Assembly: GCA_003508835.1 (NCBI GenBank)
Contig: PUFA01000143.1
Coordinates: 4,055,501-4,119,500 of the forward strand
Direction of reading: 5' to 3'
Source of the DNA: Eonycteris spelaea
Lineage: Eukaryota > Chordata > Mammalia > Chiroptera > Pteropodidae
DNA: 64,000 nt
How positions within the stretch are numbered: the stretch's first letter is position 1; every line of letters begins with the position of its first letter. The notes beneath the pieces are model-generated. The model did not search any database. It was not told where the DNA came from and saw only the letters and a program-made list of their open reading frames with translations. The position numbers and the translations under genes were made by a program. Shown in pieces: positions 24,301 to 38,700 of the stretch.

Positions 24301-24430
24301 TGTGCAGTTTGGGTGTATTTTGTTGAGTTTTAGATGTTTGGATCATTGTTCTTCAAGGGGAGAGATCTAGGGATGTTTCACTCCGCATGTTTCCGCAAAA
24401 GTCCCAGGAGCCATCTTAGAGGCTGCCTTC
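18380..24430 (-). mobile_element. Nearly full-length lineage-specific L1, antisense, decayed
   Basis: The + strand shows a complete L1 in reverse: 3' UTR tip (18390-18560), ORF2 reverse transcriptase and endonuclease (to about 22310, where the N-terminal block reads VNGLNSPIKR on the minus strand), ORF1 with its coiled-coil part (about 22650-23700), and a GC-richer 5' UTR ending 'gagccatcttagaggctgcc' near 24430. The length of about 6 kb is that of an intact element. The minus strand has only short open frames (94 codons or fewer), so both ORFs are dead. The open frames on the + strand here are antisense shadows. Confidence 0.85.
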
Positions 24431-26100
24431 AAAGAGAATGAACAAATATTAAAAGAATTCTATATGTGCCACTTCATATTAGAGGGTATAGCTGCCATAT
24501 GGTAAGAAAAAGTAGCTGATACTTCAGATTCAGAAATTAAAGAACAGGATCTTTCTTTCCCAAGGCTTCTTACATGTGTAAGAGATAAGGTAAGTGTTCA
24601 GGACTGAAAGAACTAAGAATCTCGGATGTAATTACCAGCCCCCCCACCCCTGCATAACAATTACCACTAAAGTTAGTTTCAGGCTGGTGAGTACTGCTAA
24701 AGTAGCATCAACAACTACTCTTAGACCCAGGATTGTGAAGAAAACCAGTAAAGAAGCATTGACTTCAGTGTCAGAACTTTAAATCTCAGCTCTGTTGTAA
24801 TTATTGATAGATATGCTCTTAGGAAGGTCATTAAAATTGAGGTTAATTTTATTTCTTATAAAATGGGATGATAGTATCAAATACTATTGCCTATGTATGA
24901 AGCAGCTATTGAGAGCTATGATACTGTGGATGAAAAAAGAGGCCACATACCAAATCTGAGAAGCTCAGGGGAGGCTCACATGGTAGCCTACAAACTCAGG
25001 AGACCAAATTTAGCCACATAGGATGATCTGAATATAAAAATTCCTAACTAAAGCAGCTCATAGCAGTAGTCACATCCTAGGCCTATAGCTTTCTTGAGAT
25101 AGGTCCATCTTAGTGCAAGTAAGCCTGTCGTCTTTCTAAATCTAGGATAACATATCCTTGGAATGTCAAAGTAATCCCTTCACCACACCAGAGAACAAAG
25201 ACCACAGAACTCTCATTGTATCTGTCCCCCTCCATACCATCTCTATGTGCTTTAAATGTTAATTATTAACTATCCTGTACCCACCAATGTAAAAGAAATA
25301 TGTCTCCATTTCACTTTGTAGCTAATCCCAGAGATTGCCCTGCTTTGCTTTCTCCCACCCCCTTAAACCTACTTAACACCAATGGATTTCATGTGCTTTT
25401 TAGGTCTCCACTTTAATTCTAATGCATAAAATAAGCTACAAAACTGCTATTCTCTGGACCATTTCTTAATCCATTGAGAATTTGCTTGCAGGCAATTGTT
25501 CAGTTTTGCTCAAACTCTTTAAAATGATCTAAAAAATGGTTACAAAATACTGAATGGCAACATTTCTATTGCGTTGCTTGTATGAAAACTAAAGATGCAA
25601 AAATCTTTGCTTTTTGAATATAATTCTTCCTAATTACTTGTAAATTTCTACTCTTTAAAATGATTTAACAGATTTTAATCGTTTCACTATTAAGCACAGC
25701 TCAAGTAAAATATAAGCTCAACTTAATTCTAAGGCTTCTTGAAATATTTTGCACAAGTCTTTTAAAACATTTTCAACACAGCTTTGTCAATGTCCACATT
25801 TGCTATGGTTTTTTAATCATGTACTTTAATATAATGAACTATTATTTCAATATTTAATCAATGTAAATACTGATAAGATGCTATGCACACATATATTTAT
25901 GTTTAAAGCGTACTAAAGGTTTGAAAACCAGCGCGGTTTTTTCCTTACAGCACTACGTAAACCGTTCGTGGTACACGCAGCTACGGTATTAATCTCAGTC
26001 CCACTGCACATGCCTTTTAAATATTTTTCACTTTGTTCTTTTGCCCTACATTACGGTAACTGACTTAACTCTGTCGTCCGACCTCCCTATAAACTTTTTC
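24431..26100. other. Intergenic sequence upstream of UBE2V2
   Basis: No gene, RNA or clear repeat was recognised. It is AT-rich until about 25930, after which CpG dinucleotides become frequent toward the promoter. Confidence 0.5.
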
Positions 26101-26780
26101 TTAACGTTTGTTTTTGAAATTGTGGAGTCTAGGAAGCTGCCCACGCGGAGACCAAGAACCACCCCCTTCCCCAGGTAGCTGAAGAACCCGCTGACGGGGG
26201 CGGAGTCCACGGTTACGAGATAAAGTTGCAAGGAAGGCCGGCCAGCTCGTTCCCGGAAGTGACGCAGGCGTCGTCGTGCGTGGAGACGGCTGCGTCGGCT
26301 GCAGGAGAAGATGGCGGTTTCCACAGGTCGGTTCCCGGCCGGGCTGTGGGGCTTTTCCCCTCTGACCTGACTCTGACCCTCCGCCTGCTGCCGGAGCCAG
26401 GCGCTGACCGTGTGGGTGAAGCCGCAGTGCGCCTTCTCAGACGTCACACTCCTTGCGGAATGAAGCCCGTGGCCGCGGATGGTCTGGGTGTGACCGGCAC
26501 GAGGGCCTTTGGGCGGCCGTCGGGGGCGGCGAGTCGTGCTCGCGCATCGGCCGCGCGCTCGCGGGCTGGGGGGCGGGTGACGCCGGCGCTGACGCAGGGT
26601 CGGGCGGGTGCCTGTCCGAGTGCTGAGCGGTAGGCTGTGTGGGCGGGAAGAGCGAGTCCAAGGTGGGCGGTGCGTCTGTGGGCATGCAGGGTTTGGGGGT
26701 CGGGTTCCCGGAGTTTGCTGGGTCGAGTTGGTGGGGGTGGTTCCACTTCTGGACTTTCTTGAGTTGGGTGGAGGAGGATA
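26100..26780 (+). promoter_or_regulatory. UBE2V2: UBE2V2 CpG-island promoter and first exon region
   Basis: GC content and CpG frequency rise sharply here, densest at 26480-26630, in an otherwise CpG-poor window. A GC box (GGGGGCGGAG, 26196-26205), an ETS site (CCGGAAGT, 26253-26260) and a YY1-type AAGATGGCGG (26308-26317) over the start codon are visible. There is no TATA box. This is the usual architecture of a broadly expressed gene. The transcription start is not determinable from sequence but should lie about 26200-26300. Confidence 0.85.
26311..26326 (+). CDS. UBE2V2: UBE2V2 coding exon 1
   Basis: ATG GCG GTT TCC ACA G, giving MAVST plus the first base of Gly6. The start context aagATGG is strong (A at -3, G at +4). 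The donor is gtcggt at 26327. The next AG-acceptor exon completes Gly6 with GA. Confidence 0.93.
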
Positions 26781-29700
26781 GAACTCAGAGAAAGGACCGG
26801 TTCCGTTTTAGTAATAAAAAGAATGTAGAGGCGCCATCCTTACCTGATTGAATTCGTGTTATTTTTTTTTTCGTTTAAGTGAAAAACTGCAGTGCGAACA
26901 ATAAACGTCAGAACAAGATGAAAGATAATGAAGAAAGAGTGGTTACTTAGATAAGCTGTTCAACTCTTCTGTTTACTGAATACAATGGTTTTCCTGTGAG
27001 CACAGGCTTTGAAATCAAGTTTTAACTCTGAGGTTTTTAGAAAATCTGACCATTTAAAAAATGTTAACAATGTTAAGTTTATCCGTTAAAATGTTAATGC
27101 GTATGATCTTTTGAAAACATTTAGAACAGTATGACAGTGTTTCATGCCATTGCATAATAAAACGAAAATTTTCAAATCTATATGTGCTAAAATGGACACG
27201 CTTATGTGTATGATTGGTACTTGTAAATATTTCAGGATATAGTCAACATTTTAATGAAAAAGTGCCTTTTAAATCTCATTTATTGTTTACAGTTGTCAAG
27301 GTCTAACAATTTTAGCGTGGGGAACTATTTCAGTATATTTGGGGTCAGCCAACAAAGCAAGGATTTTTTAAAAAGTAACGGTTTAATGTTACAACTTTAC
27401 TTGGTATTTTGAAATTCAGAGTGCTTATGAATGGGGCCATTTCTTTTTAAGAGTTGTTCATAGTACCTACAGTGTTATTGAAAATTTAGTAGTGTGATGG
27501 TGTATTTTAATTTGATAGTTTTCATTTTGTGGATTGCTTTGTTTAAACATGATTATTTTTTCTAACAAAGAGTGAAAATATTTTGAAAAGACCAAATATT
27601 AGATAATATTAATGGTAGATACTTTTGTTAACCATGTTTAGTTATTTTAGAAAGTGAAATATAAATGTAAAGAAGTTGCCGATAGATTATTAACATATCT
27701 CTCACCCCTGGCAACGACTAATCTTTCTGTCTCTATAGTTTCTGGATTTTCAGATGAAATGGGATTGTATACATTTATGTGGTCTTTTGTGTCTGGCTTA
27801 CTTAGTATACTGTTTTCAGGGTTTATCCATGTATGGCATATATCAGTACTTCATCCCTTTTTATGGCTCTGAATATCTTATTTAAATATACTACATTTTA
27901 TTTTTCCATTTACCTGTTGATTTGGATTTGTTTCCACCTTTTGGTTATTATGAAGAATGCTGCTATAAACATTTGTGTACAAGTTTTTATCTGGACATGT
28001 TTTTATTTTCTGGTATGTAAGTAGGAGTGGAATTGCTGAGTTATATGGTAAATGTTTAATTGTTTGTACTGGACTGTTTTCCAAGGGGAAACTTTTGTAT
28101 TCCTGTGATTATTCCATACATATCCTCACAAAACTTACTGCTTGACTTTCTAGCTATTCTAGTGAGTGTGACAGGGTATTTTGTTGTGGTTTTGATTTGC
28201 ATTTTCCTGGTGACTGTTGATTTTGAGCATCTTTTCATGTGCTTATTGGTCATCTGTATATCTTATTTGGAGAATTGTCTATTCAGATTCTTTGCTCTTA
28301 ATGCGTGGTTTCTATTTATTTTTGAGTTGGAAGATTTCTTCATGTATGTCCTTTATCAGATATATGGTTTGCAAATGTTTTCTCCCATTTTTTCATTTTC
28401 TTAGTGGTGTCCTTTGAAATGAGAAAGTTTTAAATTTTGATAAAGTCCAGTTTTCTGCTTTATTAGGATGGAAAGTCTGGCTTTTGTATGTACTTATCAT
28501 TGGCTGGTTTTGTTTTAAAACGTGTTGACATAATGTAAGTTCTAATTGATTTGGTTATGATTATTTTACATGATTACCATTATGACAGAGGGTAGGAGTC
28601 TAAGCACTTGTCAGATGTGAGGTTAATCTTATATTAAGAAAAGTTATATAGCCAGATACCAGGTATACCTCAAGTAAGGTTATTCTTCTTTAAGTACTGT
28701 AATTATACCATAGATTTTTCAGTCTAGTGACTGGAATGTTATCAAAAGTTACAAACAGTGCTTAACTTGTGCTGTAAGTTATTCATTCTAGTGTCATCTG
28801 CTACCCAAATTATCAGTTTTGGTTTACTCAGCTGTAGATGTAAAGTGGTTATTTCCTGAGTGGAAATATATAAATTATTGAAAAGTCTTTAATTTTCTGA
28901 AGTGTTTACCTTACAAGCAGTGATTTGGAGGGATATTTACTTATTTTGTTTAATGTGATATTGACTTTGAAGCTAACTGCAGCTTCCTAGACTCAGATGA
29001 GAGCAGTTATATTCATTTAAGTGTTCTCTGTCAGAAGACCTCACATCTAGAGCAGGGGTCCCCGTCTGTGGCCTGTTAGGAACCAGGCTGCACAGCAGGA
29101 GGTGAACAGTGGTAAGCAGGTAAAGCTTCATCTGTATTTGTGGCCACTCCCAGTGCTAGCTAGCATCACCACCTCAGCTCCACCTCAGATCATCAGGCAT
29201 TAGATTTTCATAGGAGCACCTGTCTCTGCTGCCAAAATGTTGGGACGGCTGATAGAGTGTATGCCATTCCTAATTTTACTTAGAAAGTCATACTTGAGAG
29301 GAATCAGAGTATATTACGGATTACCTAACTTTCCTCTACTCCCTGTTTATTCTAAGGGAGTTATCTCTTCTTAGTTCTGAAATAAACATTTTTAGCTCTT
29401 CTGGAGAATGTTAAGTAACTTCTATATTCTCCCTTGGTCAGTGAGATATCTATATTGAATCCAGCAAAATCTGCAAGCAAAATTTTTGCAACAACTTATT
29501 GCATTGTATTTGAATGTGTCTGTTTTTATGGTTGTCTTCATTCCACTGGAGTGTAAAACCTTGGGGAAAGGATTTTTTCTTCTTTCTTTTTTTTTTGTGT
29601 GTGTTCAGAATAGGCAAAACTGGCTACAGGACTGACTGGTCTGCCATATCGAAAGACTGAAAGTAACTTTTTGCCATAAATTTACCAAGTGTTTATTGAG

Positions 29701-32700
29701 TGCCTCTTGTGTTGTATTCATTTTCTTATAATACTGTTTCTATATATTAATGAGAAAAGTTGAGTAAAATCTGACTTCCCCCTTTGTATAATGATTTACT
29801 CATAAATTTTGTTTTTAATTTCTGAAGTGAAGCAATGATAAAAGAATACTTTATGTTCAAATATGCTCATTAAATAAACACTAAGCTGTTTATTCCACAC
29901 TCACTGAGTTAATATATAGCACATAGATTTCTGAATGAGTTATTCATATAGTTGTAGTATTTTAAGGGACAGAGTGGTTTGATTGTAACCTAAAGAGTAC
30001 CAGTAGCATGATTGATTTTTCCTGTACATGACGGATCCTCCATACCACAGGATTGAGGTACTTTGCAAATCCTCTAATCTCAAGAATATTCCACCTATGT
30101 TTGAAGATGTAGTACAGATGCTTTAGATGTACAATGTTTGTTTTGAATTTTTTCAATATATTTTTATCTACTATATTTCATCAATTCTGACACAATTTAT
30201 ATCTGAAATGGGTATAGTTTAATTGGTAGTGTTTTTTAATTTTTTTAAAATACTGGTCGTATAGTTGATGCCATCCTTAGATTTGATGAAAGACAATATT
30301 TAGAAATCTGTTAAAAAGAACTCAGTGAGATGAGTATATACCAGATTTTAAAATACTGGGTTCTGCAAACACATTAACGTGTTCTCATTAATAATCGAAT
30401 ATTAAGCAGTTGTTAAAAATTTAAACTTCAATGTATTGGTGATAATTTTTAATCTCATGCAAGTTTTTTGAAATATTTTAGGGAAAAAAGTTAAAATTGC
30501 TATACCTGATAAACCTTCATTAAGCAGAAAGATGTTATTTTCTCTGAATTATATAAATTTTAATAATATTTGTGTATTTTCACACTATCTGAGGTGATTG
30601 ATTTCAAAGTTTTAAAATGTAAATCATATGCCTTTGATATGAGTAATTGTAGTATTGACATTTTTAACATCATTCTGCTAATGGTATTACAATAGAGTTG
30701 TAACTTGTTTTTGAAACAGCCACTGGGGGTTATGGGCCCATTTAGGTTATGGGACAAGATTTTTTGAGTAACTGTGATAGAGATTAATGATTGATTCAGT
30801 CAGATATATTCCTTTACTGATTATTTAGATGACAGGAATTCAGGTGGAATTCCACTGATGGTGCCTGGAAGGGAGAAGTACATTGATCCAGAATAGAGGG
30901 CAGTAAAGTGGGTCACAGAATATGACTTCATTTACTTTTGGAAGACTTTCTTAGTTATTATTTGAAAATGTTCTGCCATTAATAACTATAAGGTAAAAAA
31001 GTCCAGTGAAGTTTAAAGCATCAGTTGTAGGTTGTTTTTGGATCCATACTGACATAACTTTGAAAGTTTTCCATAAGTATGGTCAATGTGTATGTGTTGT
31101 TAAGTCTTTTTTCATTTATACACAGTTAATGTAATTCATGTGCTTTAAAATGACTTTATATAATGTTTTAAATATGTTAATACAAAATTTTTTTGTGTGT
31201 ATTTGTCACTACCTCTGCAGCACCATGTAATTTCCAGTGATGTATAATGATGTATAATGTTATATAATTATAACAAAATACAATTTTTCCATAGATCTTC
31301 CCACCTTGTGTTTAGCATGTTTTTAATTTTATTTTTCACAATTCTTTTAGCTTGCATACTTTTCTTGTTTGGTTTATTTGCTTGTAGAATTAGCAGTTGT
31401 ATTTCATATCTATGAAATGTATATTGTTTCTTTACTACTCGTGATTGTATGTGTGTGTATATGTGTGTATACACCCATTTACTGCATGTTAAGTGGAACT
31501 GGTTATTGATATTATTTATAGGGTTTTAATTATTTAAAAATCAACTTGAAAATTTTATACCTTATATTTATTTTGCCTTTGTTGATTTTTTTAAAGCTTC
31601 TTAGGGTCATGTCTGAATCAGTGTCCAAATGAATGAAGGAAAGTTAAATGGGGAGGAAAATTAAATTCCACCTCTCTGGGAGGAATAACAAAGAATATCT
31701 GGCCATCTTTAATCTAGCACAGAATATGATTCTTCACTATTTTGATTGTTAATATAGAAAAGAATAATGACTTTTAAAGAAGTAAAACAATATAAATTGC
31801 ACAACACCAGACCTGCATTAATCTTTGATTCAAAAAGCATTTTAGGTATCATATAGGTAGGTTATGTTTAAAAATCTGTGATAACTTGCTTTCATGTAAT
31901 TTAAGAATCCTCATCTGGAAGGATCTTGAGAAATAATGTGGTTCGGCAGGGATTCTGAACCAGAGAATTAAGAGATTAGAGATTGGGGCAGAGACAAAGA
32001 TTTTTCCTTCCTGCTGCTTTTTTTTTGATTTCTCCCTAGTATACTAGATCTCCCTCCTATACTAGACTCTTACAAATTGGCCATTGAGATATGCTGAAGT
32101 GGACAAAAGGTCGAATGTCACTGAATTAGTCCCACTAAATCCAAGTATGCAAAGTATAAAAAGAAAACACTTTTGCCAGAGTCATCTGGTTAGTTTGTGG
32201 TAGAGCAAAACTACTACTATATGAAAATTTTGTTTCTTTTTTTTTTCTTAATACTTCTCATACTTTGATTTCTGTGTCTTGCTTCCATATTAAACGGTAA
32301 GCTCCATGAAGGCTGAGCTGTTACTATCAGTGCTAGATCCTGTTGGCCTAACGTATTCTAGCTGGTGGTAGACATTTAATTTTGGTTAAATAAATGAAAC
32401 CACAGAATTACAATAATGAAATGAATCACAATTTTCTTATTTGAGGCACTTAACATTCTTCCTTGATTGTCTTCCCGATTGGTCTTTCATCACAACTGAT
32501 ATTATTCTCCCATCTTCCTGCCTAATCCATGATGTTATACTTAAAACCCCTTCCTGAATCTGGCTCTTTCCTCATTCGTACTCTACTGTCCCCAAACAGT
32601 CATTGCTTGCTATTGTCTCTCTCTCTCTTTTTTTTGTATAGTGTCACCCTTTTCTTTTGAAATAAAAGATTTAAACAGAAAAAAGTACGAATACACATAT

Positions 32701-35700
32701 CCAGCTCTCTCAAATTCTAATAAATTATTCTTGCTTCAGGTTTGTTTTTGAAGAAATAAAACGCTACCTGAACCTTTCCAAGCATTAGGCCCCTTTCTCT
32801 TTGCCCAGAGGTTATCACTATCCTGCTTTTAGTGTGTATTCCACAGACATTTTTATACTTGCTACAGTGTATATACTCATTAGCAGTGTAAAGGTCTTTT
32901 TATAAACAGTCATGTGCCACTTAATGATGGGGATACGTTGTGAGAAATGGTTGTGAGAAATGCACTAAGCAATTTTGTTGTGCAAACATTCTATAGGTTA
33001 CAAATCTAGGTGATATAAACTACCACTGTAATTTTATGTGTTTTTTTTTTAATGTAACTGGCAGTGCAGTGTGTTTTTTTTAAACCAGCATCACCACATA
33101 TGAGCGAGTAATTCATTACACTGTAATGTTTACAATGGCTATGACCTCCCTAGAGGTTAGAATTTTTTCAGCTTAATTGTAATCTTATGGGATCACTCAT
33201 ATACGGTCTGTCATTGACTGAAATGTCCTTATGTATACATGAATTTCATTCAGTTTTTTTGGTTTTTTCTTTTAAATTGTGGTTAAGTATAGATAACATA
33301 ACATTTGCTATGTTAAATGCCTTTAACTGTACAGTGCAGTAAGGTTAAGTATATTCACACTGTTGTGTAGTCAGTCTCATTTTTAAACTTACAAAACAAA
33401 CTCTACACTCATTAAATAGCATGTTTTAAAATTTTTAGCATTAATTGATATTTGTAGCTCTAATTTTAATTACAACGGTATTCTGTCATTGATTACACTT
33501 TGTTAACATAGGTTGTTTCTAAAATTTTACTATTAGAAATAACGCTTAGTGAGCATTCTTGTTCCTATCTTCCTGTGAGCAGTCAACATGAGTTTGTCTA
33601 GCGTTATGCCTGGATCTCTGTAATTATTATCAGTTTCCTCACAAAAGTAGTTATACCAGTTCTTCACATTTAGGCATTTAATCTGCCTAGAATTGATTGT
33701 TATGTATACTATGAGATAGGGATCTAATTTTATTTTTCCATATGGATAAAATGCTCTAATACCATTAACTAAAACAGTTCATTCTTTTCCTATTTTTTTC
33801 TTTTGAACTAATTACAGATTTACAGAAAATAAGCAGTACAAAAGAATTCCTATATACCTTCACCCACATTCATCAGATGTTAATATTTAATGTTTTTGTA
33901 TGTGCTTCTATGTGTGCTTTCTTTCCCTTTCCCCTCCCTCCACACAGAACAATATTTTTTTCTGAACCGTTTGAGAATAAATTAAATATCTATCCTCTCC
34001 TAAATACTTCACTGTGTTTACTGAAAATCAGGACATTCTCTTACATTACAACAATCTAATTATCACAATTAGGAAAATTAACATTGATACAGACTTTTAT
34101 CTATAGGCCCTATTCATATTTAGCCAGTTTTCCAACTAATGTCCTTTAAAGCAAAATACCACTTTTTTTTTTCTGATATGATTCAAGTTAGCATTTGGTT
34201 GTAATGTCTCCTTTAATCTGGATTCCTGTTTTCATATATGCATGTATCTGTTTTGCAGCTTTTCTTTTTTATTCCTACATAATTAATTTTACATTATCTT
34301 AATTTCTTTGGCAGATGATGAAGTCTTAATAGGGAAAGTATCCGCAGTGTTTTCTTTTTCTTTAAAAATTTTCTCCAAACTCTTGCCTCTTGGGTCTTCC
34401 ATAAAAATATTAGTCAAATTTCCAGGAACAATGTTATTGGAATGGTTTCTTTAGGTTTATCTGGAGAATTTCTTCTTCAGAGAGACCTTCTCGTCTCTTT
34501 TTGGGGTTCTCCTTTCTAGGTGTTCCATAATGCTTTCACATTGTATTGTGTTGTCTCTTTAATTCCCTCCTCTTATAGATTGTAAACTTCTTGAAGGCAA
34601 AGGTTCTAGTCTTGGTATTAATTAAGTGCCTGGCACAGCAATTGCATCTAGTAGTCATCAAATGTTTTTTGAGTGAAGGAATGAATTAATATAAATGTGA
34701 ATGGATGGCAAATATGGTTGCCCAAGACTTTTTTGCTTAATGTGTATTCCTCTATGTGGTGATGGTTTCATATGTGTATGTTGTGTGTGTGTGTGTGTGT
34801 GGTGTTTTTTTTTTTTTTAACACCTATAGCACCCAGTCTTCTTAGGTGGTGTCCCATCCAAGTACTAACCAGGCCCTACCTTGCTTAGCTTCTGAGATCA
34901 GATGGGATTGGGCATGTTCAGGGTGGCGATGGCCATAGACTTATAATTTTTTTTTAGGAAGAAAAGAGTCAGGAATTTAGGAAGATTAAATATTGAAACC
35001 AAAAAACATTTTTGGTATTAAATTTTTGAAAAATCAAACTATTACTCAGAGAACGTGTATAAATGCTTCTTGTTAACACAGTTTTAAGCACTGCAAAACC
35101 AGAGGGTGAAAGAAATTTTAAAACTTTCTTTAAGTCTTTTTATTTATATAGCAAATTTCAACGAGTATTTTTTTAAAAAATATATACTGTGTTTTAAGTT
35201 GTACATATTTTATAGTCTGCCTAATTTTTTTCCCCTGGATTTTGAGATGCAGTATGCAGTAACAGAGTGTTGAATCCAGGTTGGGAAATTTTAGTTTGTC
35301 ATGATCTTGGTCTTTGTGAAATGTGGATATTATATGCCAGTCGTACCTCAAAAGATTTTTCCTGTATTCAGATAGATGGCAGTTTCATTATAAAGTTCAA
35401 CCTAATAATTTAAACCCTTAATTTTCTTACTTTGTGAAATGAATAACAGAGTTATAAGCTGAGATTCAATGAAATACTTTTGCCTGTATAGCTTATAGCA
35501 AATGTCTGCTCATAGGAGGTGATCAATAAATGTTATTTTTAGCCAAGTCTTCTTGTTGGGGGTTTGAGAGGGAACGCAGTATTTCCAGAGTAGGGCAGGA
35601 ACCAGAGAACTGAAATTACAAGTGGGACTTTTCGTGAGTTCCATCTTAATAACATGACCCCTCAGGTTTGTTGAAGTGACAAACCCATGTGCCTGAGAGA

Positions 35701-38700
35701 ACTCTGCTGGGGCAGGTAAGCAGCTTAGCCATCCCATAAGCTGGATGTGAACCTGGAATGGCCAGTCATCCCGTACATGTGCCCGAGACACTCTCTTCTT
35801 TAGTTCTTCAGACACTGTGAGCAGTGGGGTGAGGGAAAAAGGGACCTATAGAAAATCTGCATTTTGATGAGGACCAGCTAAAGTAGGATTGGAAAGCAAG
35901 TAAGACAAAAAATTTATTCCATTCCTACAAACTTTTGTTTTCCTTTAATTTTTGAGTAGGTGATGATTCATCTGGTCAAAAAAGTGTGAGGGTGTACAGT
36001 GAAGTCTCCCTCCCCCTGTCTCTAAACAAGGCTAATAATTTTCTCTGAGAGCATTTTAAAATGGTACTTTGATTGTGTTTGACATAGAAATATGTTCATT
36101 AGCAGGAAAAAAGGGAAGTAACAAAATTATGAGTCTCATTTGGGGAAAGACAAACCATATATTACTATGAATGGAAAATAATCAAAATGAATACACTAAA
36201 ATGTTAACTGTAATTGCAAATTTATTGGCTTTTGTACCTTCCAGACTGTTACCATCAGCTGAAATTGAAATCCACAGTGCCCTCTTCAAAACCATACGTC
36301 TCACTTTTTTTTTTTTTTTAGTGTTCAGAACTGTCTTAATTTAGTTGATTAGTTGAAAGCTGATAGTAATTTGCTTTACTATTGTTTCTCATATGTTTGT
36401 GTGGATAGATTGACAGATTTATTACTATTTGAGGTCTTATTTATGCCTTTTCCCCCTAAACCTTGAAAAGTAAAAATTTGAGTTAAAATTGGTAAATTCT
36501 TGTTTCTAATAAACAGCATGGTAATACTCATTCTCATAATTATTTGGCAGTCTTTATGCCTTTTGGTATCCTGGAATCAAAGGCAAATAATAGGAACGTT
36601 GATATTCTTGAGACTAAGAACTGGAAGCATGTTTTCAAGGTTGTTGCATTCATAGTTTTACATATGAATTATTTATGGTTTTATCTCTTATTAGTAGAGG
36701 TTCATTATAATGTAAAGAGGAGACTAAGTTAGTAGCAAGTCAGGTGACTTGGGTTTTTTACTTGGCCTGGACAACCAACTAATAGTTAGTTAAGTGACTA
36801 GGATTATCACCTAACTTTTCTTGGTGATAATTTTCTGTCCTCTAAAGTGTAAGGTTTTGGACTGGATGATCTCTGAGGTTTTTCTGGACTTAAAAAATTG
36901 ACAACATTTAAAAGAATTGCAGCTAGAAAGGGGCTAATTTTTTTCCCTTTAAATGAAGATCCAAGACTAAAGGGATTAAAATATTTAAACCTATTAAAAA
37001 ATAACGTGTATATACACATATAAAAAGGACAAGCAGAAACTATAGAAAAAGTCTCATAACAGATCTAGTGGGCAGCTAATGTACACACTGCAAACTTTTG
37101 TGGAGCAACATCCCCATCTCGTGGCTTGTTCTCTTCACACAGGCATTAGCGGTTGGTTGAAATAAAAACCAGGATGCTCTAGTCCTGAATTTGAAAATAA
37201 AGCTCAATTTTGTATTTGCTTTTGCTTTTGGGTCTTATACTCTAAAAACAAAACCTGCTATAACCTTTTAAATGTTAGCATTGCCAATAATTGATCCATT
37301 AATCTTAGAACTGTTTTCCCAAAATGCCTATATAGAGATGATGAAAAGTTTAGCAGTGACTACTAGGTTTATCACTTTTATGGTACTTATGTAAAGAGAA
37401 GCCTTAGTTATACATTGTTTTACTTTGTAGTTTTGGATGTTCATGAAGATCACCTTACTGAATTGGTTATAAAAAGGAGGCAACAAATTCAACACAAATT
37501 TAGAATTATTCTTGGGAATGATTTCATAATGCTAAGGGTAATCAAGCTTAACATTAAAAAGCAATTCAATAGCATTATATTGTGGAGATGTAACTGTACA
37601 GCTATAGGAAAATAGCAGATGTCCAATGTTATCTGAATACAGACTTATAATTTAGGATTAAATTTCCAGGTGTGGTACAAAAACACTTTTATTCTCACAC
37701 AATTTAGATGGAAGTAATTAAGTTTATATAAAATAACTTATAAAAGGATCATAACCAACATTTATTGTTTCAGGTGGATTACCTTGTTTAAATGATTCTG
37801 TGAGGTAGGAACTATTGTTATTCTCACTTTTACAGATGATGAAACGCTGGGGTCACATGTCAAGTGGGCAGTAGAACTGGGATCTGGACCTGGGCAGTCT
37901 GACTCCTAGATCTGAGCCAGGATATGCTGCCTGTGTAACTTGTAGTACTACATAACTTATTGGTTAAAAGAGTGACTTCATTCTAGAAACTGGTAGGTCA
38001 CATAACTTCTTTAAATGTCAGTCTCCACAACTGTGACATGGGTGCTTTTAGGATTAAAAGGGATAATTTATTTAAAATAGCATACAGTGTATGGCAACAA
38101 ATGGTTATTAATAATCACAGTAGTTGTAATAATGACTACTCTTGTTTTGTTATTTATTACAGCTCTGTATTTCTGTGGCTAAAGATTTTTCAGACTTTTT
38201 TTTTTTTTTTTTTATAAAACAGTGTATTAATGAGAATAGTGTTTCCGTTTTAAGTTACAAACACATATTGGATTTTTATTATATGTCCAGAAAGGTTACT
38301 GTGAATTAGTAAGTGAAAGAGATGTTTTGGTTTTCAGCAATAGACAGAAGTTATGCAAAATGACATTCGCTTTAAAGGAGATGACACTTCTTTCCTGTGC
38401 CTCATAAGTGTGTGTGTGTGCATGAGAGAGTAAGAGCGTGCGAGCAAGTGCTCTTGCCAGAGCCAAAGAGAGGATTCAGATGGCATTTACCTAACTTTTT
38501 CAGGACTTGCAGGACTTGTTCAGTGGGGTTGGAGGATGTTTCATGTTAGATGCTATTGTGAATAGGGAAGACCACGGGGTCCATATTTTTGAGAGGCCAG
38601 GCCAGTAATCCTAGTGAAAGGTTATGTGATAAATTGGAAGAATCATGGCTTGATTCTGGAGATTAGAGATCAAAATGATGGCAAACACTAACCAGGTTCA

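Noticed and set aside
26046..26447. 133-codon minus-strand frame opposite UBE2V2 exon 1
   Set aside because: No recognisable domain. It probably reflects low stop density in the CpG island; a divergent transcript is possible but unsupported.
26226..26633. 135-codon open frame through the CpG island
   Set aside because: GC-rich sequence has few stops by chance. It crosses the UBE2V2 start and donor in another frame and has low-complexity Ala/Arg composition.
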